Both the position numbers and the translations under genes were made by a program. Shown piece after piece: positions 27,532-35,955 of a DNA stretch of 59,466 bases; within the stretch, counting starts at the first letter, position 1; each line of letters opens with the position of its first letter. This DNA is from a bacterium (GTDB lineage: Bacteria > Sysuimicrobiota > Sysuimicrobiia > Sysuimicrobiales > Segetimicrobiaceae): NCBI GenBank assembly GCA_035945995.1, contig DASYZR010000110.1, positions 1-59,466 on the forward strand, read 5' to 3'. The notes under the pieces were generated by a model that saw only the letters and a list, made by a program, of their open reading frames with translations, did no database searches and was not told the origin of the DNA.

Positions 27532-28389
27532 TCAGACGAACAGGGGAAGCATCTCGAGCCGCGCGGTCGCCTCGCGCATCGCCGCCGCACCCGGCGCGGC
27601 CGTGAAACGGCCGGCGGCGTCCAGCACCTTCGGCAAGAGCGCGATGTCACCGACGGTGTTGAGGAAAATGCCCGGGCGTGAGAGGACCCAGTGCACCGCG
27701 AGGTCGATGTCGCGCTGATCCTCGAGCGGCTGGTACCAGGTGGTGCGCGTACGCTCGCGGCCCCACCACGGGCGGCGGGCGATGGCCTTGATCGTCTGCA
27801 CGGCCACGTTCCGCTCGCGGCACGCGGCGACGAGGCGTTCGAACATCGCCGCGTAGTGGGGATCCTGCATCATCACGTAGTTGTACGGCAGCAGCACCGA
27901 ATCGAAATCGAACCGCTCCAGGCTGCGCAGGTGCGTGGCCGCGATTTGCGTGCCGTGCCCGGTCACGCCGATGTATCGCACCAAGCCCTGCTCGCGCGCC
28001 TCGACGCAGGCGTCGAGCGCGCCGCCCGCACTGAGCGCGGTATCCCACTCGATCGGGTCGGCGAGATTGTGGAGCTGGATCAAGTCGACGCGCTCCACGC
28101 CCAGGCGCTCCAGCGAAAGATGGATCTGGCGCTTCGCCGCGTCGTACGCGCGGCTTCCCGTCTTGGTGGCGAGGAAGAAGCGATCGCGGTGCGTCCGGAG
28201 CCACGGCGCGAGCCGCAGTTCGGCGTCGCCGTAACTCGCGGCGACGTCGATGTGGTTGACCCCGTGGCGTAGGAGGAGGTCGAGGACGGGGTCGGCTTCA
28301 TCCTGCGTGAGCCGCGCCAGCGCCGCCGCACCGAAGATCGTCCGCATGCTCTCGTGTCCGGTCCGCCCGAAGGCGAGCGTTGGGATCAT
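27532..28389 (-). CDS. aldo/keto reductase
   Basis: The 285-aa protein has an AKR TIM barrel. The catalytic residues appear in [15 protein letters not shown] (Asp, Tyr), FLATKTGSR (Lys) and [10 protein letters not shown] (His). It reduces an aldehyde or ketone with NAD(P)H; the substrate is unknown. The start at 28389 ([20 protein letters not shown]) fits the family N-terminus. It follows the FAD reductase gene by 142 bp in the same direction. Confidence 0.93.
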   Translation of the reverse strand: MIPTLAFGRTGHESMRTIFGAAALARLTQDEADPVLDLLLRHGVNHIDVAASYGDAELRLAPWLRTHRDRFFLATKTGSRAYDAAKRQIHLSLERLGVERVDLIQLHNLADPIEWDTALSAGGALDACVEAREQGLVRYIGVTGHGTQIAATHLRSLERFDFDSVLLPYNYVMMQDPHYAAMFERLVAACRERNVAVQTIKAIARRPWWGRERTRTTWYQPLEDQRDIDLAVHWVLSRPGIFLNTVGDIALLPKVLDAAGRFTAAPGAAAMREATARLEMLPLFV

Positions 28390-28531
28390 TCGGTCTGCCT
28401 CCCGCCCGGCGCGTGCTCGCCGGGACCGCCGCGGGTGTCTCTCCCGCGCCGTCGAGGCGGTATTCGAGGCCGCGACGCCCGCTCCTCGGCGTCCCACTCG
28501 ACGCCGCGGCACCGGTCGCCTGCGAGGACCG

Positions 28532-29719
28532 TTAGGACTTGACGGGCAGTCTCCCCCTGACGTCGGCCGGGCGGAAGGGGCCCGGCTCCGCGATGAGCTG
28601 CCGCGCGGCGTCGACCTGGCCCCAGGTGTTCCACAGCAGGACGCCCCGCACGCGGCCGTGCTGCAGATAGTAGACGACGCCCTGGCGGAACGGCTCCACC
28701 CAGTCCGACACCGTCTCCAGGCGCGAATCCAGGTCCCCCACCGCCTCGTAGCCCAGGTCGAACAGGTCGGAGTAGAAGAACGGCAGATGCCGGTAGGGCT
28801 CCTCGGCGCCGGCCATGGCGCGGCCGGCGGCCCGGCCCATCGTGTTGGCATTGTCTTCGTGCTCGACCCGGATGCGCCGTCCGAGCGCCGGCGCGGGGAA
28901 CAGGGCGACGTCGCCCGCCGCGTAGACCGCCGCACGCGTCGTCTCGAGCCGCTCGTTGACGACGATGCCGTCCTCGACCGATAGACCGGCTGCTTCGGCC
29001 AGCGCCGTGTTGGGGGCGATGCCGATCCCCGCTACGACGCCGTCGACCGCGAGTCGCTGCCCGCCCCGCGTGAGGAGAATCGCCCGACCGTTCTCCTCCG
29101 GTTGGAGGCCGGCCGCCGTCTCGCCCGGGCGCACGTCCACGCCCCTCTCCCGGTAGTACCCGTTGAGAAATTGAGACAGGTCCGGCGGGAATATATGATG
29201 GCCGATCCCGGGCCCCGGAAAGATCATGACGGGCTGCCGGCCGTTCATCGCGAGGGCCGCCGCGATCTCCGACCCGATGAAGCCGGCGCCGATCACGGCG
29301 AACCGCCGGCCTCGCTCGGTGAGCTCCCGCAGCCGTGTGTAATCATCGAGCGTCCGATAATAAATGATCGCGTCGTCCCCAAACGTCAGCCGCTTCGGGG
29401 CCCCGCCGGTGGCCAGCAGCAGCCGGTCCCACGTGTAGACGGTTCCACGGTCGTCCGTGACGCTGCGCCCCGCCGGATCGAGCGCGCGGACCGTCCGCCC
29501 CAGATGGAGATCGGCGCCCCGGCGGTCGGTGGATCGCCAGATGCTGTCGAGCGGTTTTCCCTTCCACAGCGCCTTGGATAGCGGGGGCCGGTTGTAGGGC
29601 GGGTGGGGATCGCTTCCGATGAGGCCGACCGATTCGTTGGGATCGACCTCCCTGATTCCCCCAATGGCGGCATCGGCGGTCATGCCTGCGCCGACGATGA
29701 GGTAGGTGTAGTGGGGCAT
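28532..29719 (-). CDS. FAD-dependent NAD(P)H oxidoreductase (ferredoxin/rubredoxin-reductase or AIF-like)
   Basis: The 395-aa protein has the FAD Rossmann motif near the N-terminus ([17 protein letters not shown]), the [15 protein letters not shown] segment typical of the ferredoxin-reductase class, a second GxGxxG for NAD(P)H ([20 protein letters not shown], about residue 145), the FAD-binding [11 protein letters not shown] motif, and a C-terminal dimer/reductase domain (from about residue 300). It transfers electrons from NAD(P)H to an iron-sulphur or haem partner. No partner gene is adjacent. Confidence 0.92.
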   Translation of the reverse strand: MPHYTYLIVGAGMTADAAIGGIREVDPNESVGLIGSDPHPPYNRPPLSKALWKGKPLDSIWRSTDRRGADLHLGRTVRALDPAGRSVTDDRGTVYTWDRLLLATGGAPKRLTFGDDAIIYYRTLDDYTRLRELTERGRRFAVIGAGFIGSEIAAALAMNGRQPVMIFPGPGIGHHIFPPDLSQFLNGYYRERGVDVRPGETAAGLQPEENGRAILLTRGGQRLAVDGVVAGIGIAPNTALAEAAGLSVEDGIVVNERLETTRAAVYAAGDVALFPAPALGRRIRVEHEDNANTMGRAAGRAMAGAEEPYRHLPFFYSDLFDLGYEAVGDLDSRLETVSDWVEPFRQGVVYYLQHGRVRGVLLWNTWGQVDAARQLIAEPGPFRPADVRGRLPVKS

Positions 29720-29754
29720 GGCAGTCCTCCCAATCGGACGGCCTTCCTTACCGG

Positions 29755-30447
29755 CTATTGAAACTTATTGGGGAACTGTTTGGCAATGCCGTCGGCCAGC
29801 GCGTCGGTGAGCGAGTTGATCTGCTTGATCATCGGCTCCCACTCGTCCGCCTCGCCGGACCAATCCTCCTTTACGACCGCGTCGATTTCCATGACGTGGT
29901 GCTGGACGTGGCTCACCAGCAGGCCGTAGACCGCCCCTTGGGGCAGGTTGGGGTTGGCCGAGGCGACGAAGGCGGCGATCGCCTTGCCGTTGCGCTGCAG
30001 TGCCCCAAGCGCCGCCTTCTTTTGCGCCGCATCGCCTCGGAAGCCGTTGGCGAAGGCGGCCTTCATGTAGCCCTTCACCGCCAGGTAGTGGCCGACGAAC
30101 AACGCGGTGAATTTATCGGCCGCCGCCTGCCCGTATACGGGCGCGATAGACGCCCCGATGGCTTTCGCGTTCTTCAGGCCGTATTCGTCGGCTTCGCCGG
30201 CCGCGCCCTTGATGCCGAGCCGCGTCGCGATCACGAGATCCCTGACCCAAAACACGTGGTCGTCGTAGAGCCCGCGCAGGGTCATCTTGAGCTCCGCGAC
30301 CTTCGCCGGATTCGGCGCCGGCCCGCCCTGGGCCGGGGGCGGCACGACCCATGCCGTTAGGCTCGCCGCTACCAGGATGCCCACGATCAATCGCGCCGTG
30401 CGTTGTCCCCCAGCCAACGCGTGTACGATCGCACCGAGTCCGCGCAT
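29755..30447 (-). CDS. secreted all-helical protein of unknown function
   Basis: From the ATG at 30447 (GGGAGG 8 nt upstream) the product is 230 aa with a long signal peptide (about residues 1-40, core LIVGILVAASLTAWVV). The mature part is predicted helical, with repeated KMTLRGLYDDHVFWVRDLVI, a DKFTALFVGHYLAVKGYMKA segment and SHVQHHVMEIDAVVKEDW; the spaced histidines suggest a helical bundle that might bind metal or haem. The divergent iron-sulphur-type regulator shares its promoter region and may control it. Confidence 0.75.
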   Translation of the reverse strand: MRGLGAIVHALAGGQRTARLIVGILVAASLTAWVVPPPAQGGPAPNPAKVAELKMTLRGLYDDHVFWVRDLVIATRLGIKGAAGEADEYGLKNAKAIGASIAPVYGQAAADKFTALFVGHYLAVKGYMKAAFANGFRGDAAQKKAALGALQRNGKAIAAFVASANPNLPQGAVYGLLVSHVQHHVMEIDAVVKEDWSGEADEWEPMIKQINSLTDALADGIAKQFPNKFQ

Positions 30448-30484
30448 CGCGACCACCTCCCGAGATCCGCACCGTGTCGTTCGC

Positions 30485-30566
30485 ACCGTACCACGCGGCT
30501 AGAAAAAGTCAATTAGTTAAGATATTTTTGTTACAATTGACATACGATGCCGCCACCGGGTAGGAT
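30485..30566. promoter_or_regulatory. divergent promoter pair with GTCAATT/AATTGAC inverted repeat
   Basis: Rightwards, TTGACA (30537-30542) and TAGGAT (30561-30566) are 18 bp apart and place transcription start at about 30573, 2 nt before the ATG at 30575. Leftwards, TTGACT (30512-30507) and TACGGT (30490-30485) are 16 bp apart and lead to the gene starting at 30447. The two -35 boxes form a perfect 7-bp inverted repeat (30508-30514 and 30535-30541) around an AT-rich 20-bp centre, a plausible operator for the adjacent regulator. Confidence 0.55.
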
Positions 30567-30574
30567 GGGACGCG

Positions 30575-31207
30575 ATGGATGATACCCGGAGCCGGATCGT
30601 CGAACTCTTGCGCGTCCGCGGCGGCCAGACCGTTCAGGACTTGGCGCGGTCCCTCCATCTGACGCGGACCGCCGTCGTGAGCCACCTAAGCGCGCTGCGC
30701 GCCGAAGGGCTTGTCACGCGGGGCGGCCTACGTGCCGGGCGGCGCCGGCCGAGCACGCTGTACGTCGTGACGGACGCCGCCGACTGGGTGTTTCCGAAAC
30801 GGTACGAGGAATTCGCCGCGGCGCTGCTGGACGGCCTCAAGCGGGACAATCCGAAAACGTTCACCCGCGTGCTCGAGCGCCTGGGCGACGGTTGGGTGGC
30901 CCGGGATCTTCCCAGGGTCGGCGGGCTTCACGGGCGGGCGCGGGTCAAGATGGCGCAGCAGATCCTGAGGGAACGGGGCTTTCTGCCCACGCTCGAGTGG
31001 AGCGCCGGCGCCTACACGCTTCGCGAGCACAATTGTCCCGTGATGATCCTCGCGGCCGCGCATCCCGACATCTGCGCGGCCGTGCACCGGTGGCTGGAGG
31101 CCCTCGTCGGCATGCCGCTGGCGCGCAACCGGTGCATGGCGCAGGGCGCTTCATTCTCCGAATACGTGGCGCGAACGGCGCCGGTCCCCGGGCCCGCGGA
31201 ATCCTGA
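30575..31207 (+). CDS. COG2345/SufR-like winged-helix transcriptional regulator
   Basis: The 210-aa protein has an N-terminal winged helix (DDTRSRIVELLRVRGGQTVQ through SLHLTRTAVVSHLSALRAEG, residues 2-55) and a C-terminal sensor domain. The latter holds cysteines in HNCPV, PDICAAVHRW and NRCMAQGAS; the family usually has a fourth Cys a few residues after the last, and here that position is not Cys. SufR-like members bind an iron-sulphur cluster and repress or activate according to redox or iron state. The gene appears to be transcribed almost leaderless from the shared divergent promoter. Confidence 0.82.
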   Translation: MDDTRSRIVELLRVRGGQTVQDLARSLHLTRTAVVSHLSALRAEGLVTRGGLRAGRRRPSTLYVVTDAADWVFPKRYEEFAAALLDGLKRDNPKTFTRVLERLGDGWVARDLPRVGGLHGRARVKMAQQILRERGFLPTLEWSAGAYTLREHNCPVMILAAAHPDICAAVHRWLEALVGMPLARNRCMAQGASFSEYVARTAPVPGPAES

Positions 31208-31258
31208 CCGGCCGTGGCGGCGCACGGTGCGTCGCGCCGGCGGCGCCGCCCGTTCCCG

Positions 31259-32899
31259 TCAGGCCGTCCGCACCGCGGCGGCGTCCTCGAGGCCCAGTTC
31301 GGCAACTGCGATCTCGCGCATCCGGAACTTCTGGATCTTGCCGGTGACCGTCATCGGAAACGTATCCGTGAACTTCCAGTAGCGCGGGATCTTGAAAGTC
31401 GCGATCCTCCCGCGGCAGTGCTCGGCCAGCTCGTCGCCGGTCGCGGACGCGCCCTCGCGGAGCCTGACCCAGGCCATCACCTCTTCACCGTACTGCCGGC
31501 TGGGCACACCGATCACCTGGACGTCGGCCACGGCGGGGTGCTTGTAGAGGAACTCCTCGACCTCCCGGGGATAGACGTTCTCGCCGCCCCGAATGATCAT
31601 GTCTTTGATGCGCCCGACGATGTTGAGGTAGCCGTCGTCGTCCATGGTGGCGAGATCGCCGGTGTGCATCCACCGCTGGACGTCGATGGCCTCCCGGGTC
31701 GCCGCCTCCTGATTCCAATAACCGAGCATGACGAGATAGCCGCGGGCGCACAATTCGCCCGGGGCGCCGCGCGGTACCACGTGGCCCGTGGCCGGATCCA
31801 CGATCTTGATCTCCACGTGCGGGTGCACGCGCCCGACGGTGGACACGCGCTTCTCCAGCGGGTCGTCGGTGGCGCTCTGCGTGGACACCGGCGACGTCTC
31901 GGTCATGCCGTAGGCGATCGTCACCTCGGCCATGTGCATCTGCGACTGCACCCGGTTCATCACCTCGACCGGGCAGGGAGAGCCGGCCATGATGCCGGTG
32001 CGAAGCGTCGACAGGTCGAAGTCGGCAAACCGCGGATGTTCCAGCTCGCCGATGAACATCGTCGGCACGCCGTACAGGGAGGTGCAGCGCTCCGCCTGCA
32101 CCGTTTCCAGCACGGGCAGCGGGGCGAACGATTCGCCCGGGACGATCATGCAGGCGCCGTGGGTGGTGCAGGCGAGGTTCCCGAGCACCATCCCGAAGCA
32201 GTGGTAGAACGGCACCGGGATGCAGACGCGGTCGCGCTCCGTGTACCGCAGCGCCTCGCCGATGAAGAACCCGTTGTTCAGGATATTGTGGTGCGACAGC
32301 GTCGCCCCCTTGGGAAACCCCGTCGTCCCCGACGTGTACTGGATATTGATGGGATCGTCGAACTGCAGCGCGGCTTCCGCCTCCGCGAGCCGCGCCGCCG
32401 GCACACGGTCCGCATCGCGCAACAGCGTCTCCCACGACTCCTCGAGCACCAGCGCCTCCCGGAGATCGGGGCACCGGGACCGCACGTCCGCCAGCATGCC
32501 AACGTAGTCGGACTGCCGGAACGCGCGGGCGAGGAGGAGGACGCTGATCCCGGCCTGCGTAAGCGCGTATTCCAGCTCGGCGGTCTTGTACGCCGGGTTG
32601 ATGTTGACCAGAATCGCGCCGATCCGCGCCGTGGCGTACTGCACGATCACCCACTCGTACCGGTTCGGCGCCCAGATGCCGACGCGGTCGCCCTTGCGCA
32701 CGCCGTGGGCGAGCAGGCCGCGTGCGGCGACATCCACCTGGTCCCAGAAGGCGCCGTAGGTGGCGCGATAACCTTGGTGCGGCACGATCAGCGCGTCGCG
32801 GCCCGGGTGGCGCTCGACGGTACGCCGGAGGTTCTCGCCGATCGTCTCGCCGAGCAGCGGGGTCGAGCTGGCGCCGTGGGTGTACGAGACCGCCGGCAT
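31259..32899 (-). CDS. acyl-CoA synthetase (AMP-forming, medium/long-chain)
   Basis: The 546-aa protein of the ANL superfamily has the ATP-binding motif [20 protein letters not shown], the [10 protein letters not shown] motif, the adenine/ribose motif [19 protein letters not shown], the hinge [20 protein letters not shown] and the C-terminal catalytic Lys in [12 protein letters not shown]. It activates a fatty acid to acyl-CoA via acyl-AMP. The start at 32899 (MPAVSYTHG) has GGGAGG at correct spacing; an ATG 15 bp upstream lacks this. The gene stands alone. Confidence 0.93.
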   Translation of the reverse strand: MPAVSYTHGASSTPLLGETIGENLRRTVERHPGRDALIVPHQGYRATYGAFWDQVDVAARGLLAHGVRKGDRVGIWAPNRYEWVIVQYATARIGAILVNINPAYKTAELEYALTQAGISVLLLARAFRQSDYVGMLADVRSRCPDLREALVLEESWETLLRDADRVPAARLAEAEAALQFDDPINIQYTSGTTGFPKGATLSHHNILNNGFFIGEALRYTERDRVCIPVPFYHCFGMVLGNLACTTHGACMIVPGESFAPLPVLETVQAERCTSLYGVPTMFIGELEHPRFADFDLSTLRTGIMAGSPCPVEVMNRVQSQMHMAEVTIAYGMTETSPVSTQSATDDPLEKRVSTVGRVHPHVEIKIVDPATGHVVPRGAPGELCARGYLVMLGYWNQEAATREAIDVQRWMHTGDLATMDDDGYLNIVGRIKDMIIRGGENVYPREVEEFLYKHPAVADVQVIGVPSRQYGEEVMAWVRLREGASATGDELAEHCRGRIATFKIPRYWKFTDTFPMTVTGKIQKFRMREIAVAELGLEDAAAVRTA

Positions 32900-32996
32900 G
32901 CGCGCACCTCCCATGACCGAGCATATCGAGGCGAGAAGCGAAGAGGTTCGGTTCTCGTGGCGGGACGTTCGGTGTTCGGCCGGTGATTCCTGTGCT

Positions 32997-33203
32997 CTAC
33001 CACGGAATCCAGGTGCCGCACTGCGGGTACGGGCACGCCGGCAGCGTGACGGGCGCGCCCCAAAGGCCGAGCCACCACGCCGCCCAGCGTTCCCAGATCC
33101 ACGGGATATGACCGAGGGCGAAGTAAAGCACCAGCAGGCTCACTAGCCCCAGGACCCCGACAAGGACCGATAGCTCCGGACCGACCTGCTCGACCGACGC
33201 CAT
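32997..33203 (-). CDS. small single-span membrane protein with CPxC-like motif
   Basis: The 68-aa product has one long hydrophobic segment ([20 protein letters not shown], residues 11-30) followed by a Trp-rich stretch and a short tail with [12 protein letters not shown], two cysteines four residues apart that could bind metal or be redox active. GAGGGGGAG precedes the ATG at 33203 by 5 nt, so it is probably real. It is driven by one copy of the shared 22-nt promoter motif (33246-33290). Confidence 0.75.
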   Translation of the reverse strand: MASVEQVGPELSVLVGVLGLVSLLVLYFALGHIPWIWERWAAWWLGLWGAPVTLPACPYPQCGTWIPW

Positions 33204-33245
33204 GTCTGCTCCCCCTCAGCCGACGTCCAATCCGATCCACCTCCG

Positions 33246-33290
33246 ACAATAGGCGGTTCCGTCCGGATGCGCATCGGTCGAAGGGCCCAC
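33246..33290 (-). promoter_or_regulatory. shared promoter-like element, copy d
   Basis: Minus-strand GTGGGCC-CTTCG-ACCGATGC (33290-33271) is followed exactly 18 nt after GATGCG by TATTGT (33251-33246), which lies 42 bp before the start of the small membrane protein at 33203. The element aligns base for base with the copies at 41714-41760, 41815-41861 and 43475-43521. Confidence 0.65.
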
Positions 33291-33327
33291 GGGAGGGTTG
33301 GGCCGGGCCGTCGAAAATGGCGTGCCG

Positions 33328-34500
33328 ATGCCTGATCGCGAGCGTCCCCGGGGCATCTGGACCCGCCGGCAGCGGGCGGTCACTCTTCTCGCCTGGATCC
33401 TCTTCGGAGGACTCGCGTTGTGGCGGGTGTTGCTCGGCCCCTGGCCGTCGTTTCTCTACCGGCTGGCGGGTGTCGCGGTGCTGTATCTCGCCGTGCGGAC
33501 CGGCCTCGTGCTGCGGGGCGAGATCCCGGCGTGGGCGGAGTACACATTTCTCTTCGTCGATGCGGCGTTCGTCAGCGCGGTGGTGCGCCTTCTCGGCGGG
33601 CTGGCCTCGGATTTCTACCTCGCGTACTTCTTCGTGCTCGGCGAGGGGGCCGTCACGCTCGACCTGTGGCTGGTGGTCGCGCTGAGCGGCTGGGTGACCC
33701 TGGGGTATGCGCTCGCGACGCGGCCGTCGTCCTTCGACGCGATGTGGGTGGCGGTCTACCGCCTCTTCTTCCTGTTACTCGCGAGCGTCGGCGCGGCCTG
33801 GGTGGCCTGGCGGGAGGCGGCGCACGGTCGGGAAATCGCGTACCTCGGCGAGCAGCTTCTGCTTGAGGAAGAGCGCCGCCGGCTGGCCCGCGAGATCCAC
33901 GACGGCGTGGGCCACATCCTGGCCGCGGGGGCGCAGTCGGTGGAGCTCGTCGAGCGGCTGCTGCCGACGGACCCCCAGCGCGCCGCCGCGCTCCTGCCCG
34001 ATCTCAAGCGCCTGCTCCGGCAGGGGCTCGACGAGATCCGCCTCCTGGTCCTCGGACTCCGGTCCCCGGGACCGGCGGCGGGAGACGCCGTCGCCGCCGC
34101 CAGGCAACACCTCGCCGCGTTGTCCACCCGTACGGACATCACCACCGAGGTGCGCGCCGGTCCGGCGGAGATTCCGCTGTCGCCCGCCTCGGAGTTTGCG
34201 TTCCGGCGAATCCTCCAGGAGGCACTGACGAACGTGGTACGCCACGCCCGCGCGGACCACGTGGCAGTGACCCTCGGCCGCTCCGCGGATGCCGTGACCT
34301 GCAGCGTCGCAGACAACGGCGTCGGCATCGACGCCGGACGCGACGGCCATTGGGGTGGATTTGGGCTGGAGCACATGCGCGAGCGGGCCGCGGAGCTCGG
34401 CGGCACGCTCGACGTCGCCTCGAACCCGTCGGGCGGCACGACCGTGACGTTCTCGCTCCCGCTGCGCGCCGCCGCACGGCCGCGCGAGGGAATGCCGTGA
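33328..34500 (+). CDS. sensor histidine kinase, NarL-system (HisKA_3) type
   Basis: The 390-aa protein has five or so membrane segments in residues 15-165 with no large extracellular loop. A coiled linker follows, then the dimerisation/phosphoacceptor motif LAREIHDGVGHILAAGAQSV (His is phosphorylated, about residue 190). The HATPase_c part has LTNVVRHARADHVAVTL, VADNGVGIDAG and GFGLEHMRERAAELGG. It overlaps the response regulator gene by 4 bp. The signal is probably sensed in or near the membrane. In-frame TTG (33298) and GTG (33322) starts are alternatives; none has a clear ribosome site. Confidence 0.92.
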   Translation: MPDRERPRGIWTRRQRAVTLLAWILFGGLALWRVLLGPWPSFLYRLAGVAVLYLAVRTGLVLRGEIPAWAEYTFLFVDAAFVSAVVRLLGGLASDFYLAYFFVLGEGAVTLDLWLVVALSGWVTLGYALATRPSSFDAMWVAVYRLFFLLLASVGAAWVAWREAAHGREIAYLGEQLLLEEERRRLAREIHDGVGHILAAGAQSVELVERLLPTDPQRAAALLPDLKRLLRQGLDEIRLLVLGLRSPGPAAGDAVAAARQHLAALSTRTDITTEVRAGPAEIPLSPASEFAFRRILQEALTNVVRHARADHVAVTLGRSADAVTCSVADNGVGIDAGRDGHWGGFGLEHMRERAAELGGTLDVASNPSGGTTVTFSLPLRAAARPREGMP

Positions 34501-35177
34501 GCGGGGCGCCCCCAAAAATCCGGCTGCTCGTGGCCGATGACGAGAGCGTCCTGCGGCGTGCCCTCACGAGCCTACTCGGCATGGCGCCCGATATCGAGAT
34601 CGTCGGGGAGGCCGCGGACGGCGACGAGGCGGTGGAACTCGCGGTGGCGCGGCAGGCCGACGTCGTCCTGATGGACATCGGCATGCCGCGTCTCGACGGC
34701 ATCGCGGCGACGCGCCGGCTCGCCGAGCGGGCGCCCAGCGTGAAGGTCGTGATCCTCACGATCTACACGGACGACGACCGTGTCTTTCGCGCGCTACAGG
34801 CGGGGGCCCGGGGCTACCTCCTCAAGGACGCGAGCCCGGAAGAGATCCTCCGGGGGGTGCGCGCCGTCCGGGACGGCGAGGGGATCCTGCACCCCGGCCT
34901 CGTCGGCCGGGTGATTCGCGAATTCACCCGCGTCGCGGAGCCGGATCCCGAGCGGGCGCAGCGGTTCTCCGAGCTCACAGCGCGCGAGCGGGAGGTCCTG
35001 GACCTGCTCGCGGAGGGACTTCGTAACCACGATATCGCCGCCCGCCTGTCCATCGCGGAAAAGACCGTCAAGCATCACATCAGCAGCATCCTGTCCAAAC
35101 TGCAGCTCAACCACCGGACGGAGGCCGCGCTGCTGGCGTCGCGGCTGGGTCACGGCCGGCGCGGCGAAGCGCGTTGA
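34497..35177 (+). CDS. NarL/LuxR-family response regulator
   Basis: The 226-aa protein starts at a GTG overlapping the kinase stop (GTGA). The receiver domain has the acidic pair in LLVADDES, the phosphorylation site Asp in VVLMDIGMPRLDG, a Thr in VVILTIYTDD and a Lys in YLLKDASPEEIL. The LuxR helix-turn-helix at residues 160-220 contains LTAREREVLDLLAEGLRNHD and KTVKHHISSILSKL. It is the partner of the kinase upstream. Its last 71 bp overlap the antisense yihY gene end. Confidence 0.95.
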   Translation: MSGAPPKIRLLVADDESVLRRALTSLLGMAPDIEIVGEAADGDEAVELAVARQADVVLMDIGMPRLDGIAATRRLAERAPSVKVVILTIYTDDDRVFRALQAGARGYLLKDASPEEILRGVRAVRDGEGILHPGLVGRVIREFTRVAEPDPERAQRFSELTAREREVLDLLAEGLRNHDIAARLSIAEKTVKHHISSILSKLQLNHRTEAALLASRLGHGRRGEAR

Positions 35178-35955
35178 CCTCCGCCCCCGCCAACAAGATG
35201 AACGCCACCATGTACGACCACGTCATGAGGAGGAACGTCAGGCTGAAGGCGTCGCCGAACCGGTTCACGCCGGCAAGGTACCGGATGTAAAGCGGAAACA
35301 CCAGCGTGATGAGTTGGAGGGCGGTCCCGGCCAGCACGGCGCCCGGCCAGAGGGCGCGAAAGGGTAGCCGCACGTTCGGCACCACCGCGTAGAGCACGAA
35401 CGGCATCAGCGCGGCGAATACCCAGCCGCCGAGCAGCCCGAGGATCCGTCCCCACCCGGGCATCGGGCCGCGGTGCGCTCCCGCGAGCAGCGCGACATTC
35501 GAAGCGGCCACGGACAAGACGAGCAACGCCGAAAACACCAGGATCATGAGGAAGGCGACCAGGCGCTGCTGCACGATCCCACGCGACGGCGCGCCGAAGA
35601 CCCGGGCGAAGCTCGTTTCGATCGCGGTGAACAGATTCGAGCCGGCCCAGAACAGCGCAAGGAACCCGACCAGGCCGAGGAGCCCCGAGTGGTTCCCGGC
35701 GGCGTTGATCACGTCGGCCATCTCGCGGGCGACCTCCGCGGGAAACGCGGCGCGGATCGCGTGCAGGAGGCCCGCCCGCGCGGGGCCGCCCCGGTAGACA
35801 AACCCCCCGATCGCCGCGAGCGAGAGTGCCAGGGGAAACATCGCATAGATGATGTTGAACGCGATGATCGTCGCCTGCTCGGCGAGTTGATGCTGCGTCA
35901 GCCGCTCGAGGAAACGCCCCGCCCAGCGCACCGCGCGCGCGTTCGCGAGATTCAC
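35107..35955 (-). CDS. YihY/BrkB-family membrane protein
   Basis: The 282-aa protein has six predicted membrane segments and the conserved family opening QATIIAFNIIYAMFPLALSL. A GLLGLVGFLALFWAGSNLFT segment and MTWSYMVAFILLAGAEVNAL near the end are typical of the family (formerly mis-annotated as RNase BN). Its role is uncertain; some members are linked to envelope integrity. It overlaps the acyltransferase stop by 4 bp (ATGA) and is the last gene of the lipid operon. Confidence 0.92.
   Translation of the reverse strand: MNLANARAVRWAGRFLERLTQHQLAEQATIIAFNIIYAMFPLALSLAAIGGFVYRGGPARAGLLHAIRAAFPAEVAREMADVINAAGNHSGLLGLVGFLALFWAGSNLFTAIETSFARVFGAPSRGIVQQRLVAFLMILVFSALLVLSVAASNVALLAGAHRGPMPGWGRILGLLGGWVFAALMPFVLYAVVPNVRLPFRALWPGAVLAGTALQLITLVFPLYIRYLAGVNRFGDAFSLTFLLMTWSYMVAFILLAGAEVNALRRAGRDPAATPAARPPSGG

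Noticed and set aside
31214-32986. A 590-codon plus-strand frame antisense to the acyl-CoA synthetase
   Set aside because: It is a high-GC shadow of a well-supported gene, with His/Arg/Val-rich repeats and no recognisable domain.
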